Assembly (NCBI GenBank): GCA_964348275.1
Contig: CAYGBT010000001.1
Span: forward strand, 62,001-126,000
Direction of reading: 5' to 3'
Origin: CSP1-5 sp964348275
Lineage (GTDB): Bacteria; Methylomirabilota; Methylomirabilia; Methylomirabilales; CSP1-5
Length of the DNA stretch: 64,000 bases
Shown: piece by piece, positions 50,676 to 58,974 of the stretch
Position numbering within the stretch: the first letter of the stretch is position 1
How the letters are laid out: every line of letters begins with the position of its first letter
Notes under the pieces: generated by a model
The model's database searches: none
Seen by the model: only the letters and a program-made list of their open reading frames with translations
Told to the model about the DNA's origin: nothing
Program-made: the position numbers and the translations under genes

Positions 50676-51101
50676 GTGAGTGAAACGATGAGCGAGGAAC
50701 GGAAGATTCGCGTCTTGGTTGCTAAACCGGGGCTGGATGGCCATGACCGTGGGGCCAAGGTGATTGCCCGGGCCTTCCGGGATGCTGGGTTCGAAGTCAT
50801 CTATACCGGTCTTCGGCAAACGCCGGAAATGATCGTCAGTGCGGCGATTCAAGAAGATGTTGATGCCATCGGTCTCTCTTGTCTGTCGGGGGCACACATG
50901 TATCTGTTCCCGCGAATCGTGGAACTCCTTCGGGAGCGTGGGGTAGATGATGTGCTGGTCTTCGGGGGGGGAACGATTCCCGACGAAGATATTCCTAGGT
51001 TGCGAGAGGCGGGCATCGCGGAGATCTTTACGCCAGGAACCCCGACGGGAGTTGCGATCGATTTCGTTCGGAACGGCGTGCAACGAGACCGAACGAAATA
51101 A
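50676..51101 (+). CDS. B12-binding subunit of acyl-CoA mutase
   Basis: 141 residues (137 from the in-frame ATG 50688). Cobalamin motif DGHDRGAK (Asp-x-His-x-x-Gly), then GLSCLSGAH and GGGTIPD. This is the small subunit that carries adenosylcobalamin and pairs with the catalytic subunit encoded 220 nt upstream. The C-terminus is short and polar. The gap between the two genes has no recognised riboswitch. Confidence 0.92.
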   Translation: MSETMSEERKIRVLVAKPGLDGHDRGAKVIARAFRDAGFEVIYTGLRQTPEMIVSAAIQEDVDAIGLSCLSGAHMYLFPRIVELLRERGVDDVLVFGGGTIPDEDIPRLREAGIAEIFTPGTPTGVAIDFVRNGVQRDRTK

Positions 51102-51448
51102 AAAGAGAAGCCCTGCCATTTTGCCCTCGTAATTTGTCGATTTTCATTCGGTCTTTGGTGTTCCTCCAGCAAGGGGTTGGCCGGAAAGGAGTTGGCCGTA
51201 CGTTTGTCGGTTGAGTGTTGTTGCGTAAATATATAAAGTACAATATTAAAGGATACTATGTATCTTATTATTAAAGTTATAAAAGAATTAATAAGCGAAT
51301 AAAGTGTTGAAACACGATACGTGTGAATTTCTCCTCGACAGGCTTTTGGCCCTGTGTTACATGTCTTTCATCATTTCATGCGTTGGCGGGTTATCCACGG
51401 TCTTCGGTGATGGGATAAAGATAAAGTGGGCCGGGCGAAGGAGGATGC
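51102..51448. other. 347-nt intergenic region with AT-rich island and two dyads
   Basis: No gene. Positions about 51225-51310 are extremely A+T-rich in a GC-rich setting. Two inverted repeats lie here: GATACtatGTATC (51252-51264) and ACACGataCGTGT (51312-51324), each with a three-base centre. They look like operators for dimeric regulators. The region lies between the B12 subunit gene and meaB. Confidence 0.6.
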
Positions 51449-52387
51449 GTGGAGATCATTGAGCAAGTGCGACGAGGGGATGTCAGGGCGATGGCCCGCC
51501 TGATGTCTCTCATCGAGAATGATTCGCCCGAGGCCATATCCGCTCTGAAGGGAATCTTCCCCTTTACCGGGCAGGCGTTTATCGTCGGAATTACCGGTCC
51601 GCCGGGCTCTGGCAAGAGCACCCTTACCGATCAGCTGACCCAGGAATTTCGGCGTGATGAAAAGGAAGTGGGAATCGTCGCCGTCGACCCGACCAGTCCA
51701 TTCACGGGGGGGGCCATCTTGGCTGATCGCATCCGGATGCAGCGGCACAGCCTTGACGCGGGGGTCTTCATCAGGAGCATGGCCACGCGAGGACACCTCG
51801 GGGGCTTGGCCAGGGCCACCAACGATGTGGTGAATGTCTTGGATGCCGCCGGGAAAGAGGTAATCTTGATTGAGACGGTGGGTGTGGGTCAGGATGAAGT
51901 GGAGGTAGTAAAATCTGCACATACGTCCATCGTTGTGACCGTCCCGGGGCTCGGGGATGATATCCAAGCCATCAAGGCCGGCGTTTTGGAGATTGCCGAT
52001 ATCTTTGTGGTCAATAAAGCGGACCGCGAGGGCGCGGAAAAAACCGTAACCGAACTACAGGCCATGATGGCTCTCGGCCCGGGACGGCTAGCCTGGAGCC
52101 CTCCCATTTTCAAGACGGTGGCCACCCAAGGAAAGGGAATCGCGGAACTGGCCCAAGGAATTCTCGCCCATCAGACTCACCTGGACCGGGCGGGGTCTCG
52201 GCAGATCAGACAGCGGGAGCGGAGTCGTGCTCTTTTCCTCGAGCTGCTACAAGAGCGGGTGACCCGCCGCCTGCTGGAGCAGGCTGCTGCCAACGGAAGC
52301 CTTGAGCAGACGATCGAACGGATTGCCCACCGAGAGGTAGACCCGTATTCAGCGGTGGAGGAACTGCTCAAGAAGGCGGCTCTCTGA
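51449..52387 (+). CDS. meaB: MeaB/ArgK-type GTPase, mutase chaperone
   Basis: 312 residues from GTG 51449 (AAGGAGG site). G3E-family P-loop GTPase: GITGPPGSGKSTLT (Walker A), VDPTSPFTGGAILADRIRM, IETVGVGQDE, VVNKADREGA. MeaB loads and protects the cobalamin of acyl-CoA mutases. The C-terminal helices match the dimerisation arm. It follows the mutase genes. Confidence 0.93.
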   Translation: MEIIEQVRRGDVRAMARLMSLIENDSPEAISALKGIFPFTGQAFIVGITGPPGSGKSTLTDQLTQEFRRDEKEVGIVAVDPTSPFTGGAILADRIRMQRHSLDAGVFIRSMATRGHLGGLARATNDVVNVLDAAGKEVILIETVGVGQDEVEVVKSAHTSIVVTVPGLGDDIQAIKAGVLEIADIFVVNKADREGAEKTVTELQAMMALGPGRLAWSPPIFKTVATQGKGIAELAQGILAHQTHLDRAGSRQIRQRERSRALFLELLQERVTRRLLEQAAANGSLEQTIERIAHREVDPYSAVEELLKKAAL

Positions 52388-52497
52388 CTTATGCTTGTCG
52401 CGGGGAGTGCTCTCCAGGCCATTCTTCTCATTTTTGTTTGTACCAGGATACAGCGAGAGCGGGGCGGGCGGCCTATGAGTAGCAGAGGAGGGTGCCG

Positions 52498-53466
52498 ATG
52501 AAGCTCCTTGCCTCAGGGACGAGCCTCTACCACTGGATCCCCCCCGATGACTTTCGGGAGTGGGTGCGAATCCAGAAGAGTCGAGAACCAGAGCAGAAGG
52601 TGATGACGGAGCACGAGGCCATCTCCCGCTTCGTCGCAGACGGGGACTATATCGCCTACGATTTCTCGTCGTTGACTCGAGGTCCGCAAGCCTTGGTCCG
52701 GGAAATGATTCGACAGCGCAGGCGGAACCTCTGGATTTGCGCTGAGTTCACCCTCCATGAGTCCACTCTCCTGGTGGGAGCTGGGTGTGCCGACCGGATC
52801 GATGTAGGGTTTTTGGGGTACGGCAATTACATTGGACGAGCCGTAGTGGAAGGAAGAGTGCAGGTCTTTGAATGGACGAATGGCACTTTGGCCTTGCGAA
52901 TGCTCGCGGGGGCCAGGGGGGTTCCCTTCATGCCCACGCGTAATCTCTCGGGAACGGATACATTTGTTCGATCGGGGGCGAAGGTCGTGGAAGATCCCTT
53001 TACCGGCGATCCTGTCTGCCTCGTTCCAGCGCTCAACCCGGACGTCTTCCTCGTTCATGTGCACCAGGCGGATATGTATGGCAATGCCCGTATCTTCGGA
53101 ACGAACCTCTTTGCCCTCGAGGCGGCTATGGCCTCGAAGAAGGTGGTAGTCTCCACCGAGGAATTGGTGGACCCTCTGGAATTCCGGAAGGAACCGGCGA
53201 AGACTACGATTCCCTACTTTTTGGTCAGCGCTGTGGTCCACCTTCGTTTTGGGGCGTACCCAGGCGGGGTCCCAGGACGCTATGAGATGGATCTCGAGCA
53301 TGTCCAGCAATTGAACGCGATCGAGACGGAGGACCAGGTTCAAAAGTATCTTGAAGAATTTGTATACGGCGTGAGGACCCACGCCGAGTTTCTGGAGGAA
53401 AAGGTGGGACGGAAACGGCAAGCTGACATGATCCAACGAGGGACCATCAAAGAGGGATACCAATAG
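52498..53466 (+). CDS. CoA-transferase subunit A (glutaconate-type)
   Basis: 322 residues from ATG 52498 (GAGGAGG site). Class I CoA-transferase alpha subunit pattern: FVADGDYIAYDFSSLTRGPQ, LLVGAGCADRIDVGFLGYGN, FMPTRNLSGTDTF, VHVHQADMYGNARIFG. This subunit binds CoA in glutaconate CoA-transferase-like enzymes. With the next gene it forms a heteromer. Its acid substrate is not certain; the neighbouring acyl-CoA mutase suggests a branched short-chain acid. Confidence 0.82.
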   Translation: MKLLASGTSLYHWIPPDDFREWVRIQKSREPEQKVMTEHEAISRFVADGDYIAYDFSSLTRGPQALVREMIRQRRRNLWICAEFTLHESTLLVGAGCADRIDVGFLGYGNYIGRAVVEGRVQVFEWTNGTLALRMLAGARGVPFMPTRNLSGTDTFVRSGAKVVEDPFTGDPVCLVPALNPDVFLVHVHQADMYGNARIFGTNLFALEAAMASKKVVVSTEELVDPLEFRKEPAKTTIPYFLVSAVVHLRFGAYPGGVPGRYEMDLEHVQQLNAIETEDQVQKYLEEFVYGVRTHAEFLEEKVGRKRQADMIQRGTIKEGYQ

Positions 53467-53495
53467 CGGGGAAACACAAAAAACCCCCTCAAGCC

Positions 53496-54290
53496 ATGAA
53501 AGACTTTTCCGGTTTCACCGATACAGAATTCATGATTTGCCAAGCCGCCCGTCTGCTCGAAGATCGAAAGACAGTCTTTGTCGGGTGGGGTATTCCTCAG
53601 GTTGTGGCCCTGCTGGCTGAAAAACTCTACACCCCACATCTGGTCCAGGTTTTTGAATTTGGCGCAGTTGGGCCCCAGTCTTTGACCCCGTTTGTCCGAG
53701 GCACGATGGGGGGAGCGACCAACGTGTATCGGTCGCTGCAGTGGACGACCATGAACTGGGCCTTTTCCTATGCCGCCACCGGCTATCTAGACTATGGGAT
53801 GATCGGGGCCCTCCAAGTAGACCGATACGGTAACGTGAATTCAACGCTTCTGGGGGGCACCTATGATCGTCCTGGACGACGATTCCCGGGAAGCGGAGGA
53901 GGAAATGAGGTTGCCTCTCTCTGCTGGAAGACGATCGTCGTTTTGAAGCACGAACCGCGCCGGTTTGTTGAACGGCTCGATTTTATGACGTCGCCGGGAT
54001 TCCTCACTGGGGCTGGAGCTCGAGAGGCAGCTGGCCTCCCGCGCGACACCGGGCCCTATCGAGTCGCCACCTCGCGAGCCCTTTTTGGGTTCGATGAGGA
54101 GACCAAGCAAATGGTGCTGCTCGGCGTGTTGCGGGGCCTGTCGGCAGATCAGATAGTCGAGGGTATGGGCTTTACGCCGTTGGTGGCCGAGAAGCTGGAA
54201 GAGCTCGAGCCGCCGACCGATGGAGAGCTGACGGTGCTCCGAGAGAAGATCGACCCGGCTCGAATAATTATCGGAGAATACGCCGGATGA
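53496..54290 (+). CDS. CoA-transferase subunit B (glutaconate-type)
   Basis: 264 residues, starting 29 nt after subunit A. It holds the catalytic glutamate motif (VQVFEFGAVGPQ), GALQVDRYGNVNSTLLGG and GSGGGNEVAS, as in glutaconate CoA-transferase beta. The two subunits together move CoA between an acyl donor and a carboxylate. Regulation is not visible. Downstream to 54556 no gene is firmly supported; a 31-codon frame at 54307-54402 exists but has no ribosome site. Confidence 0.82.
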   Translation: MKDFSGFTDTEFMICQAARLLEDRKTVFVGWGIPQVVALLAEKLYTPHLVQVFEFGAVGPQSLTPFVRGTMGGATNVYRSLQWTTMNWAFSYAATGYLDYGMIGALQVDRYGNVNSTLLGGTYDRPGRRFPGSGGGNEVASLCWKTIVVLKHEPRRFVERLDFMTSPGFLTGAGAREAAGLPRDTGPYRVATSRALFGFDEETKQMVLLGVLRGLSADQIVEGMGFTPLVAEKLEELEPPTDGELTVLREKIDPARIIIGEYAG

Positions 54291-54485
54291 GCCACATGGA
54301 CTCCCGTGAAACAACAGAAAAAGGTAGTCTTTTCGCTGACCCCTGAAGACACGGCTCACCACATTTGTTCACTGTTGGAGTTCAAGCGGGGCATCGTCTG
54401 AGGATACTGCGGAACGTCCCCGGCGCACCTCGAGGCTGTTGTCCCCTCCCTCCGCGACCCGTAATCGTTCTCCTGAAAAATCCTC

Positions 54486-54514
54486 TTGACATTTGCCTGA
54501 CAACTCCGTATTTT
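54486..54514 (+). promoter_or_regulatory. Sigma70 promoter of the zinc-ribbon gene
   Basis: TTGACA (54486-54491), 17-nt spacer, TATTTT (54509-54514), 43 nt upstream of the ATG. Strong match with ideal spacing. Confidence 0.65.
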
Positions 54515-54556
54515 CCGCCCTTGTGTCTTGTGCTAGGAAGGAGGTGATCTCAGCAT

Positions 54557-54745
54557 ATGGCCAAGGGAGAAAAGAAGTTGGCAAAATTGGCCTCCCGGGA
54601 GACCAATCATCAGGCCCGGGTTTATACCTGCCCTGCCGACGGGACCAAGATGAACTGGGTCCAGTACCTTGCAGAAAATGGCCGGGGGAGGACAGCCCTG
54701 CGTTGCGACAAGTGCGGGGCGATCAAGTTTCGATCGGAGCTGTAA
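54557..54745 (+). CDS. Small zinc-ribbon protein, monocistronic
   Basis: 62 residues: basic helix (MAKGEKKLAKLASRETNHQA), then a cysteine pair region (YTCPADGTKMNW) and CDKCGAIKF. The C-x(n)-C-x2-C layout suggests a zinc ribbon. A good AAGGAGG site, its own promoter and a terminator show it is an independent, probably well-expressed unit. It looks like the ribosome-linked or nucleoid-linked small zinc proteins of Deltaproteobacteria-type genomes, but function is unknown. Confidence 0.7.
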   Translation: MAKGEKKLAKLASRETNHQARVYTCPADGTKMNWVQYLAENGRGRTALRCDKCGAIKFRSEL

Positions 54746-54762
54746 GGGGGGTCGAAGACACC

Positions 54763-54789
54763 GAGGGGGTATAGTCCCCCTCTTTTTTT
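54763..54789 (+). terminator. Rho-independent terminator of the zinc-ribbon gene
   Basis: 7-bp stem GAGGGGG/CCCCCTC (54763-54769, 54776-54782), loop TATAGT, then TTTTTTT. Confidence 0.88.
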
Positions 54790-54881
54790 GCCCTGTTCCA
54801 TCCCGTCGACCTCAGACCGCTCGTTCAGAAGGTCCTTGAAGCCCGTGTATATTCTTGAAGTGGATTCTGAAAGATTCGTCT

Positions 54882-54910
54882 TTGACACCTTTGGATCCCT
54901 CTGATATGCT
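54882..54910 (+). promoter_or_regulatory. Sigma70 promoter of the PhaR-like gene
   Basis: TTGACA (54882-54887), 17-nt spacer, TATGCT (54905-54910), 90 nt before the GTG start. Confidence 0.6.
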
Positions 54911-54999
54911 TTGAACCGATTTACCCCCTTTTTCTGGGGTCGCGGGACGGTCGGGGGATTTGTGACAGGCCAAGCGTCGGGTACCAAGGCGGAGCAGGC

Positions 55000-55476
55000 G
55001 TGACAGAAGAGCAGGTTCTCATTAAGAAGTACAGTAACCGCAAGCTCTATGATCTCACGCGGAGCCGGTATATCACGCTCGAGGAAATTGCTGAGCTGAT
55101 CCGCCAAGGTGGCCAGGTCAAGATTGTGGACGCTGAAACCCAAGAAGACCTGACGAACATCACATTAGTACAGATCCTTCTTGAGGAGGAGAAGCGACGG
55201 AGACTCCTCCCGGTTCCTTTCCTGCACCAGCTCATCAAGTACGGAGAGATGTACCAGGATCTTTTTCGGCAGTATCTCTCTTCCAATCTCGAAACCATGA
55301 TCTCCATGCAACGGGAAGCGGAAAAGGGGATTAAAGAGTGGGCGAAGTTGGGTGGTGTGGGTCAAATGACCCTTGGCCGTGAGCCCAGCACGCGGGAGAC
55401 GGCATCGAACTTGAAGGCAGAACTGGACTCCCTGAAAGAGAGACTGAAGGAGCTAGAGGAAAAGCTCGGGTCGTAA
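55000..55476 (+). CDS. phaR: PhaR-type polyhydroxyalkanoate synthesis regulator
   Basis: 158 residues from GTG 55000. The N-terminal 60 residues are the PHB/PHA accumulation regulator DNA-binding domain (LIKKYSNRKLYDLTRSRY, ITLEEIAELIRQGGQVKIVD), and the middle matches its second conserved block (LLPVPFLHQLIKYGEMYQDLFR). The C-terminal 30 residues form a short coiled coil (LKAELDSLKERLKELEEKL). PhaR represses phasin genes when polymer is absent. No phaC or phasin gene is in the window, so its target here is unknown. Confidence 0.82.
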   Translation: MTEEQVLIKKYSNRKLYDLTRSRYITLEEIAELIRQGGQVKIVDAETQEDLTNITLVQILLEEEKRRRLLPVPFLHQLIKYGEMYQDLFRQYLSSNLETMISMQREAEKGIKEWAKLGGVGQMTLGREPSTRETASNLKAELDSLKERLKELEEKLGS

Positions 55477-55490
55477 CCTGAGCACCCGTG

Positions 55491-55510
55491 CCCTTTCCGG
55501 CCGGAAAGGG
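55491..55510. repeat. 20-nt perfect palindrome after phaR
   Basis: CCCTTTCCGG/CCGGAAAGGG forms a gap-free palindrome 15 nt after the phaR stop. There is no T-tract, so it is not a canonical terminator. It could be a regulator site or the base of a Rho-dependent RNA structure. Confidence 0.5.
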
Positions 55511-55648
55511 GTTCTGTAACATCCCGTTCTTTCCAAAGTTCAGGGCCCTTGCCCATTGGACAATGTGGACTTCTCGTCGGCCACGATTCGAGAGGTTGAC
55601 TTCCCTCCTCCTGTCCTCTCTCGCGGGATCAATACCAAACTGGCACTG

Positions 55649-55677
55649 TTGACACACGACGGAAAATGGCATAGTTT
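55649..55677 (+). promoter_or_regulatory. Candidate recA promoter
   Basis: TTGACA (55649-55654), 17-nt spacer, TAGTTT (55672-55677), 65 nt before the recA start. No LexA box that I can name lies in the spacer. Confidence 0.5.
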
Positions 55678-55741
55678 CCAGCTCAAAGATGGTGAGAACC
55701 AATGTGGGGTATTCTAAGGGCGTTCGGACGGAGGATGAGGG

Positions 55742-56761
55742 ATGGATGAAAAGCGAGAACGGGATCGGGCACGAGATCTAGCCATCACCCAGATCGAGAA
55801 GCTGTACGGAAAGGGATCGATCATGCGTCTGGGGGCGGCTGGGATGATGGAGCCGGCTGCTGCCATCCCGACGGGTTCGCTGGAACTCGATTGTGCGTTG
55901 GGTATCGGTGGGGTGCCCCGCGGACGAGTGGTCGAAATCTTTGGTCCCGAGTCCTCGGGCAAAACCACACTGGCCCTCCACATTATCGCCGAGGCCCAAC
56001 AGCTCGGGGGCGGGGCCGCCTTCGTCGACGCTGAACACGCATTGGACCCCACGTATGCAGCGGCCTTAGGGGTCAAGGTGGATGATCTGCTCATTTCCCA
56101 GCCGGATACAGGCGAGCAGGCCCTCGACATAACCGAAATCTTGGTCCGGAGCGGCGGGGTGGATGTGGTAGTGATTGACTCGGTGGCCGCCTTGGTCCCC
56201 CGGTCGGAAATCGAGGGAGAGATGGGGGAGCCGACGATGGGACTCCAGGCCCGCCTTATGTCCCAAGCCCTCCGGAAGTTGACGGCGGCGATTTCGAAAT
56301 CGAAAACCTGCGTCGTCTTTATCAACCAGATCCGAGAGAAAATCGGCGTCATGTTTGGCAATCCGGAGACGACTACGGGTGGCCGAGCCCTCAAATTCTA
56401 CTCCTCCGTCCGACTCGATATCCGCAAGATTGCCTCCATTAAAGATGGGGATAATGTGATTGGGTCTCGGGTGCGGGTCAAGGTGGTGAAAAACAAGATC
56501 GCCCCCCCCTTTCGTGATGCCGAATTTGACATGATCTTTGGGGAAGGCATCTCCCGCACGGCGAGCCTCCTAGACCTCGGGGTGGCTCACAAGGTGATTG
56601 AGAAGAGCGGCGCTTGGTACTCGTACGGGGGAGAGCGAATCGGTCAGGGACGGGAGAACGCGAAGCGGTTTTTGCTGGAAAACCCGGCCATTACGGCGGA
56701 GATCGACAAGAAACTTCGAAGCCTCTTGGGGATGAACGGGCAGAAAGGTGAGGGGGCCTGA
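55742..56761 (+). CDS. recA: Recombinase RecA
   Basis: 339 residues, full length. N-terminal helix, then Walker A GPESSGKTTLA, EHALDPTYAAALGV, QPDTGEQALDI, Walker B VVIDSVAALVPR, LMSQALRKLTAAISKSK and the L1/L2 loops (EIEGEMGE, INQIREKIGVMFGNPETTTGG). It catalyses strand exchange and LexA cleavage. It starts a group with pilT, recX and alaS. Confidence 0.98.
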   Translation: MDEKRERDRARDLAITQIEKLYGKGSIMRLGAAGMMEPAAAIPTGSLELDCALGIGGVPRGRVVEIFGPESSGKTTLALHIIAEAQQLGGGAAFVDAEHALDPTYAAALGVKVDDLLISQPDTGEQALDITEILVRSGGVDVVVIDSVAALVPRSEIEGEMGEPTMGLQARLMSQALRKLTAAISKSKTCVVFINQIREKIGVMFGNPETTTGGRALKFYSSVRLDIRKIASIKDGDNVIGSRVRVKVVKNKIAPPFRDAEFDMIFGEGISRTASLLDLGVAHKVIEKSGAWYSYGGERIGQGRENAKRFLLENPAITAEIDKKLRSLLGMNGQKGEGA

Positions 56762-56887
56762 CCCCCTGCTTGGGGTTGACTCTGGATATTCCGGGTCAGG
56801 CGAGCGGATACCCCAGTGGGATCTTGTAATCCGGCATAGAAAATGCATAGCTGAGGCTCACGAATAATGACAGCGGCTGGAGGTACC

Positions 56888-58033
56888 ATGGATATTCGGG
56901 AGCTTTTGAAAATCGCCGTCGAGCGGAAGTCCTCGGATCTTCATCTTAAGGTGGGAAGTCCACCGGTCATTCGGGTCGACAATCGGCTGATCCCACTGAG
57001 CGAGAAGCCCAGGATCACGCAAGAGGATGCGATCCGGATGATCTATTCCGTGATGAACGATAATCAGAAGGAGCTTTTTAAAGAGAAACACGAGATCGAT
57101 ATCGCGTACAGCGTGCCAGGTCTGGGACGCTTTCGCGCCAATGTCTTTCAGCAGCGCTCCACCGTTGGGATGGTCATGCGAGTCATTCCCATGAAGATCG
57201 ATTCCATCGAGGAGCTGAATTTGCCCCCCGTCGTGGAGAAGCTAGCCATGGAGGCCAGGGGATTGGTCTTGGTCACCGGGGCGACCGGGACCGGGAAGAC
57301 GACCACCCTAGCGACCATGGTCGAGCATATGAACATGCACCGGACGTCTCATATCATCACCATTGAGGATCCCATTGAGTACCTCGTTCGAGACAAGAAG
57401 TCCCTCGTCAACCAACGAGAGGTGGGGACCGACACCGACTCGTTTGCCGAGGCGCTTCGAAGTGCCCTTCGGCAGGATCCCGATGTCATCCTGGTGGGGG
57501 AGATGCGGGACTACGAAACCATCTCCACGGCGATCCTGGCAGCAGAAACCGGGCATTTGGTCCTGAGCACACTCCATACCGTTGATGCGACCGAAACCAT
57601 CAACCGGATTATCTCTGTCTATCCGCCGTATCAGCAACGGCAGGTACGTCTGCAGCTTGCCTCCCTGCTTCGGGGGATCATCTCCATGCGGCTAGTCCCT
57701 CGTGCCGATGGGCGGGGACGAGTCCCCGCGGTGGAAGTTATGGTGGTGACGGCCACTCTCCGGGAGTGTATCATTGACGCGGACAAGACCCGGAAGATCC
57801 CCGACTTTATTGCCGCAGGACATAGCCAGTACGGCATGCAGACCTTTGATCAGTCCCTCATGATTCTCTACAAACGTGGCCTCATCACCTACGAGGAGGC
57901 CCTCCTCTGGGCATCCAATCCGGACGATTTTGCCCTAAAGGTCCGGGGTATCGAACCCACCTGGGAGCAAGCGTTGCGGGGCTCAGGAGAGGAGCAGCCG
58001 AAGGTTTCCGGGTTGGAGCGTCTGACCGGATAA
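56888..58033 (+). CDS. pilT: Type IV pilus retraction ATPase PilT
   Basis: 381 residues from ATG 56888 (GGAGGTACC site; earlier ATG 56867 is unsupported). Walker A GATGTGKTTT, Asp box TIEDPIEY, Walker B-like DVILVGEMRD and His box GHLVLSTLHT. The C-terminus has the family GLITYEEALLWASNPDDF. PilT drives pilus retraction. Lying between recA and recX, it interrupts a normally linked pair; no other pilus gene is near. Confidence 0.94.
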   Translation: MDIRELLKIAVERKSSDLHLKVGSPPVIRVDNRLIPLSEKPRITQEDAIRMIYSVMNDNQKELFKEKHEIDIAYSVPGLGRFRANVFQQRSTVGMVMRVIPMKIDSIEELNLPPVVEKLAMEARGLVLVTGATGTGKTTTLATMVEHMNMHRTSHIITIEDPIEYLVRDKKSLVNQREVGTDTDSFAEALRSALRQDPDVILVGEMRDYETISTAILAAETGHLVLSTLHTVDATETINRIISVYPPYQQRQVRLQLASLLRGIISMRLVPRADGRGRVPAVEVMVVTATLRECIIDADKTRKIPDFIAAGHSQYGMQTFDQSLMILYKRGLITYEEALLWASNPDDFALKVRGIEPTWEQALRGSGEEQPKVSGLERLTG

Positions 58034-58039
58034 CCCTTT

Positions 58040-58525
58040 ATGCCCTCCACACCGTCCGCGGATCGCGACGCCGCCATCCGGGTCGCTCTTCGCCTCCTCT
58101 CTATCCGGGCTCGGAGTCGACAGGAAGTAGTGGAGCGGCTCCGCCGCCGGGGGTTCCCCTCCGTCGTGGTCGCACAAGTGGTTCAAGATCTCATGGCCCG
58201 CGGACTCGTGGACGATCAGGCCTTTGCATTGCAACGGGCACGGACCCGAGTCCTCAATCGACACCTAAGCCCCCGTTGGCTAAAACGGGAACTGCGAGAC
58301 ACGGGGGTGGCGGAAGAGATCGTTGAGGCGACGGTCCGGCATGTATTTCAGGAGATCGAGGAGGAGGAGGTTGCCCGGGCCGGCGCGGTGAAGCGCTTAA
58401 AGGCTCTGGGCGATCCTTCGAGCGCCGCGGTCCAACGCCGCCTGGCCGCGTACCTGTTACGACGGGGATTTTCACCGGAAACGGCCCGCCGGGTCATCAC
58501 CAGCTTAGCGAAGGACGCAGACTAG
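58040..58525 (+). CDS. recX: Regulatory protein RecX
   Basis: 161 residues with three-helix RecX repeats (ALRLLSIRARSRQEVVERL, VVQDLMARGLVDDQAFAL, LAAYLLRRGFSPETARRVI). RecX inhibits RecA filaments. It starts 6 nt after pilT. Its TAG stop lies inside the left terminal repeat of the inverted-repeat element that follows, so the C-terminus may have been set by that insertion. Confidence 0.88.
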   Translation: MPSTPSADRDAAIRVALRLLSIRARSRQEVVERLRRRGFPSVVVAQVVQDLMARGLVDDQAFALQRARTRVLNRHLSPRWLKRELRDTGVAEEIVEATVRHVFQEIEEEEVARAGAVKRLKALGDPSSAAVQRRLAAYLLRRGFSPETARRVITSLAKDAD

Positions 58526-58846
58526 CCCGCATTATTCAGGAGCGGAGTGCCCTTGTGAATAATGCGCCTACAGGTGCGGCCTCGTTTGCACGTGTAGGTT
58601 TCGATCCCGCCGCTCCGGCGGGACTCAAGGCTAGCCCTGAGCGACGCCCCGCAAACGCGGGGACTTCGGCGAGCTCGGTCGAGCCGCGGAGTCGAAGCCC
58701 CTCGACAAGCTCGGGACCTTGATCCTGGTTCCAACGGGAGGGGCCGTGAGCATGTACCTCGACCTTGCTCGGGACCCTCAGTGAATCGAAGGGTCGAACC
58801 GGCCCGGAGGGCGGATATTCCCGTCTTCGTGAATAATCCGGGCTAG
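58522..58846. mobile_element. MITE-like element with 17-nt terminal inverted repeats
   Basis: A 325-nt block with near-perfect terminal inverted repeats: CTAGCCCGCATTATTCA (58522-58538) and TGAATAATCCGGGCTAG (58830-58846), one mismatch. Inside the left end, GCATTATTCA (58529-58538) and TGAATAATGC (58556-58565) form a second 10-bp hairpin. The interior holds several shorter palindromes, including ccccgc/gcgggg, and tcgaagcccctcgacaagctcgg-type dyads. No transposase is present; it would need one in trans. It overlaps the recX stop and ends about 130 nt before alaS. Confidence 0.65.
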
Positions 58847-58909
58847 TTCTCTCTCTTGGGATTTTCCTTGAAGATTGATTCCCTCTCCTGGCTAAATCTC
58901 TGCACTTCC

Positions 58910-58938
58910 TTGACAAGGGTGTCCCGGTACCTTAAGAT
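58910..58938 (+). promoter_or_regulatory. Sigma70 promoter of alaS
   Basis: TTGACA (58910-58915), 17-nt spacer, TAAGAT (58933-58938), 37 nt before the ATG. The alaS gene therefore has its own promoter downstream of the inserted element. Confidence 0.65.
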
Positions 58939-58974
58939 AAAATTCTGCCAATTCTCAGGTCGTCCGGGGGTCAG

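Noticed and set aside
50199..51119. 306-codon - strand frame opposite the mutase/B12 subunit genes
   Set aside because: No motif; it is antisense to two well-supported genes.
54307..54402. 31-codon GTG frame after the CoA-transferase genes
   Set aside because: No ribosome site and no similarity; mentioned only as a possible peptide.
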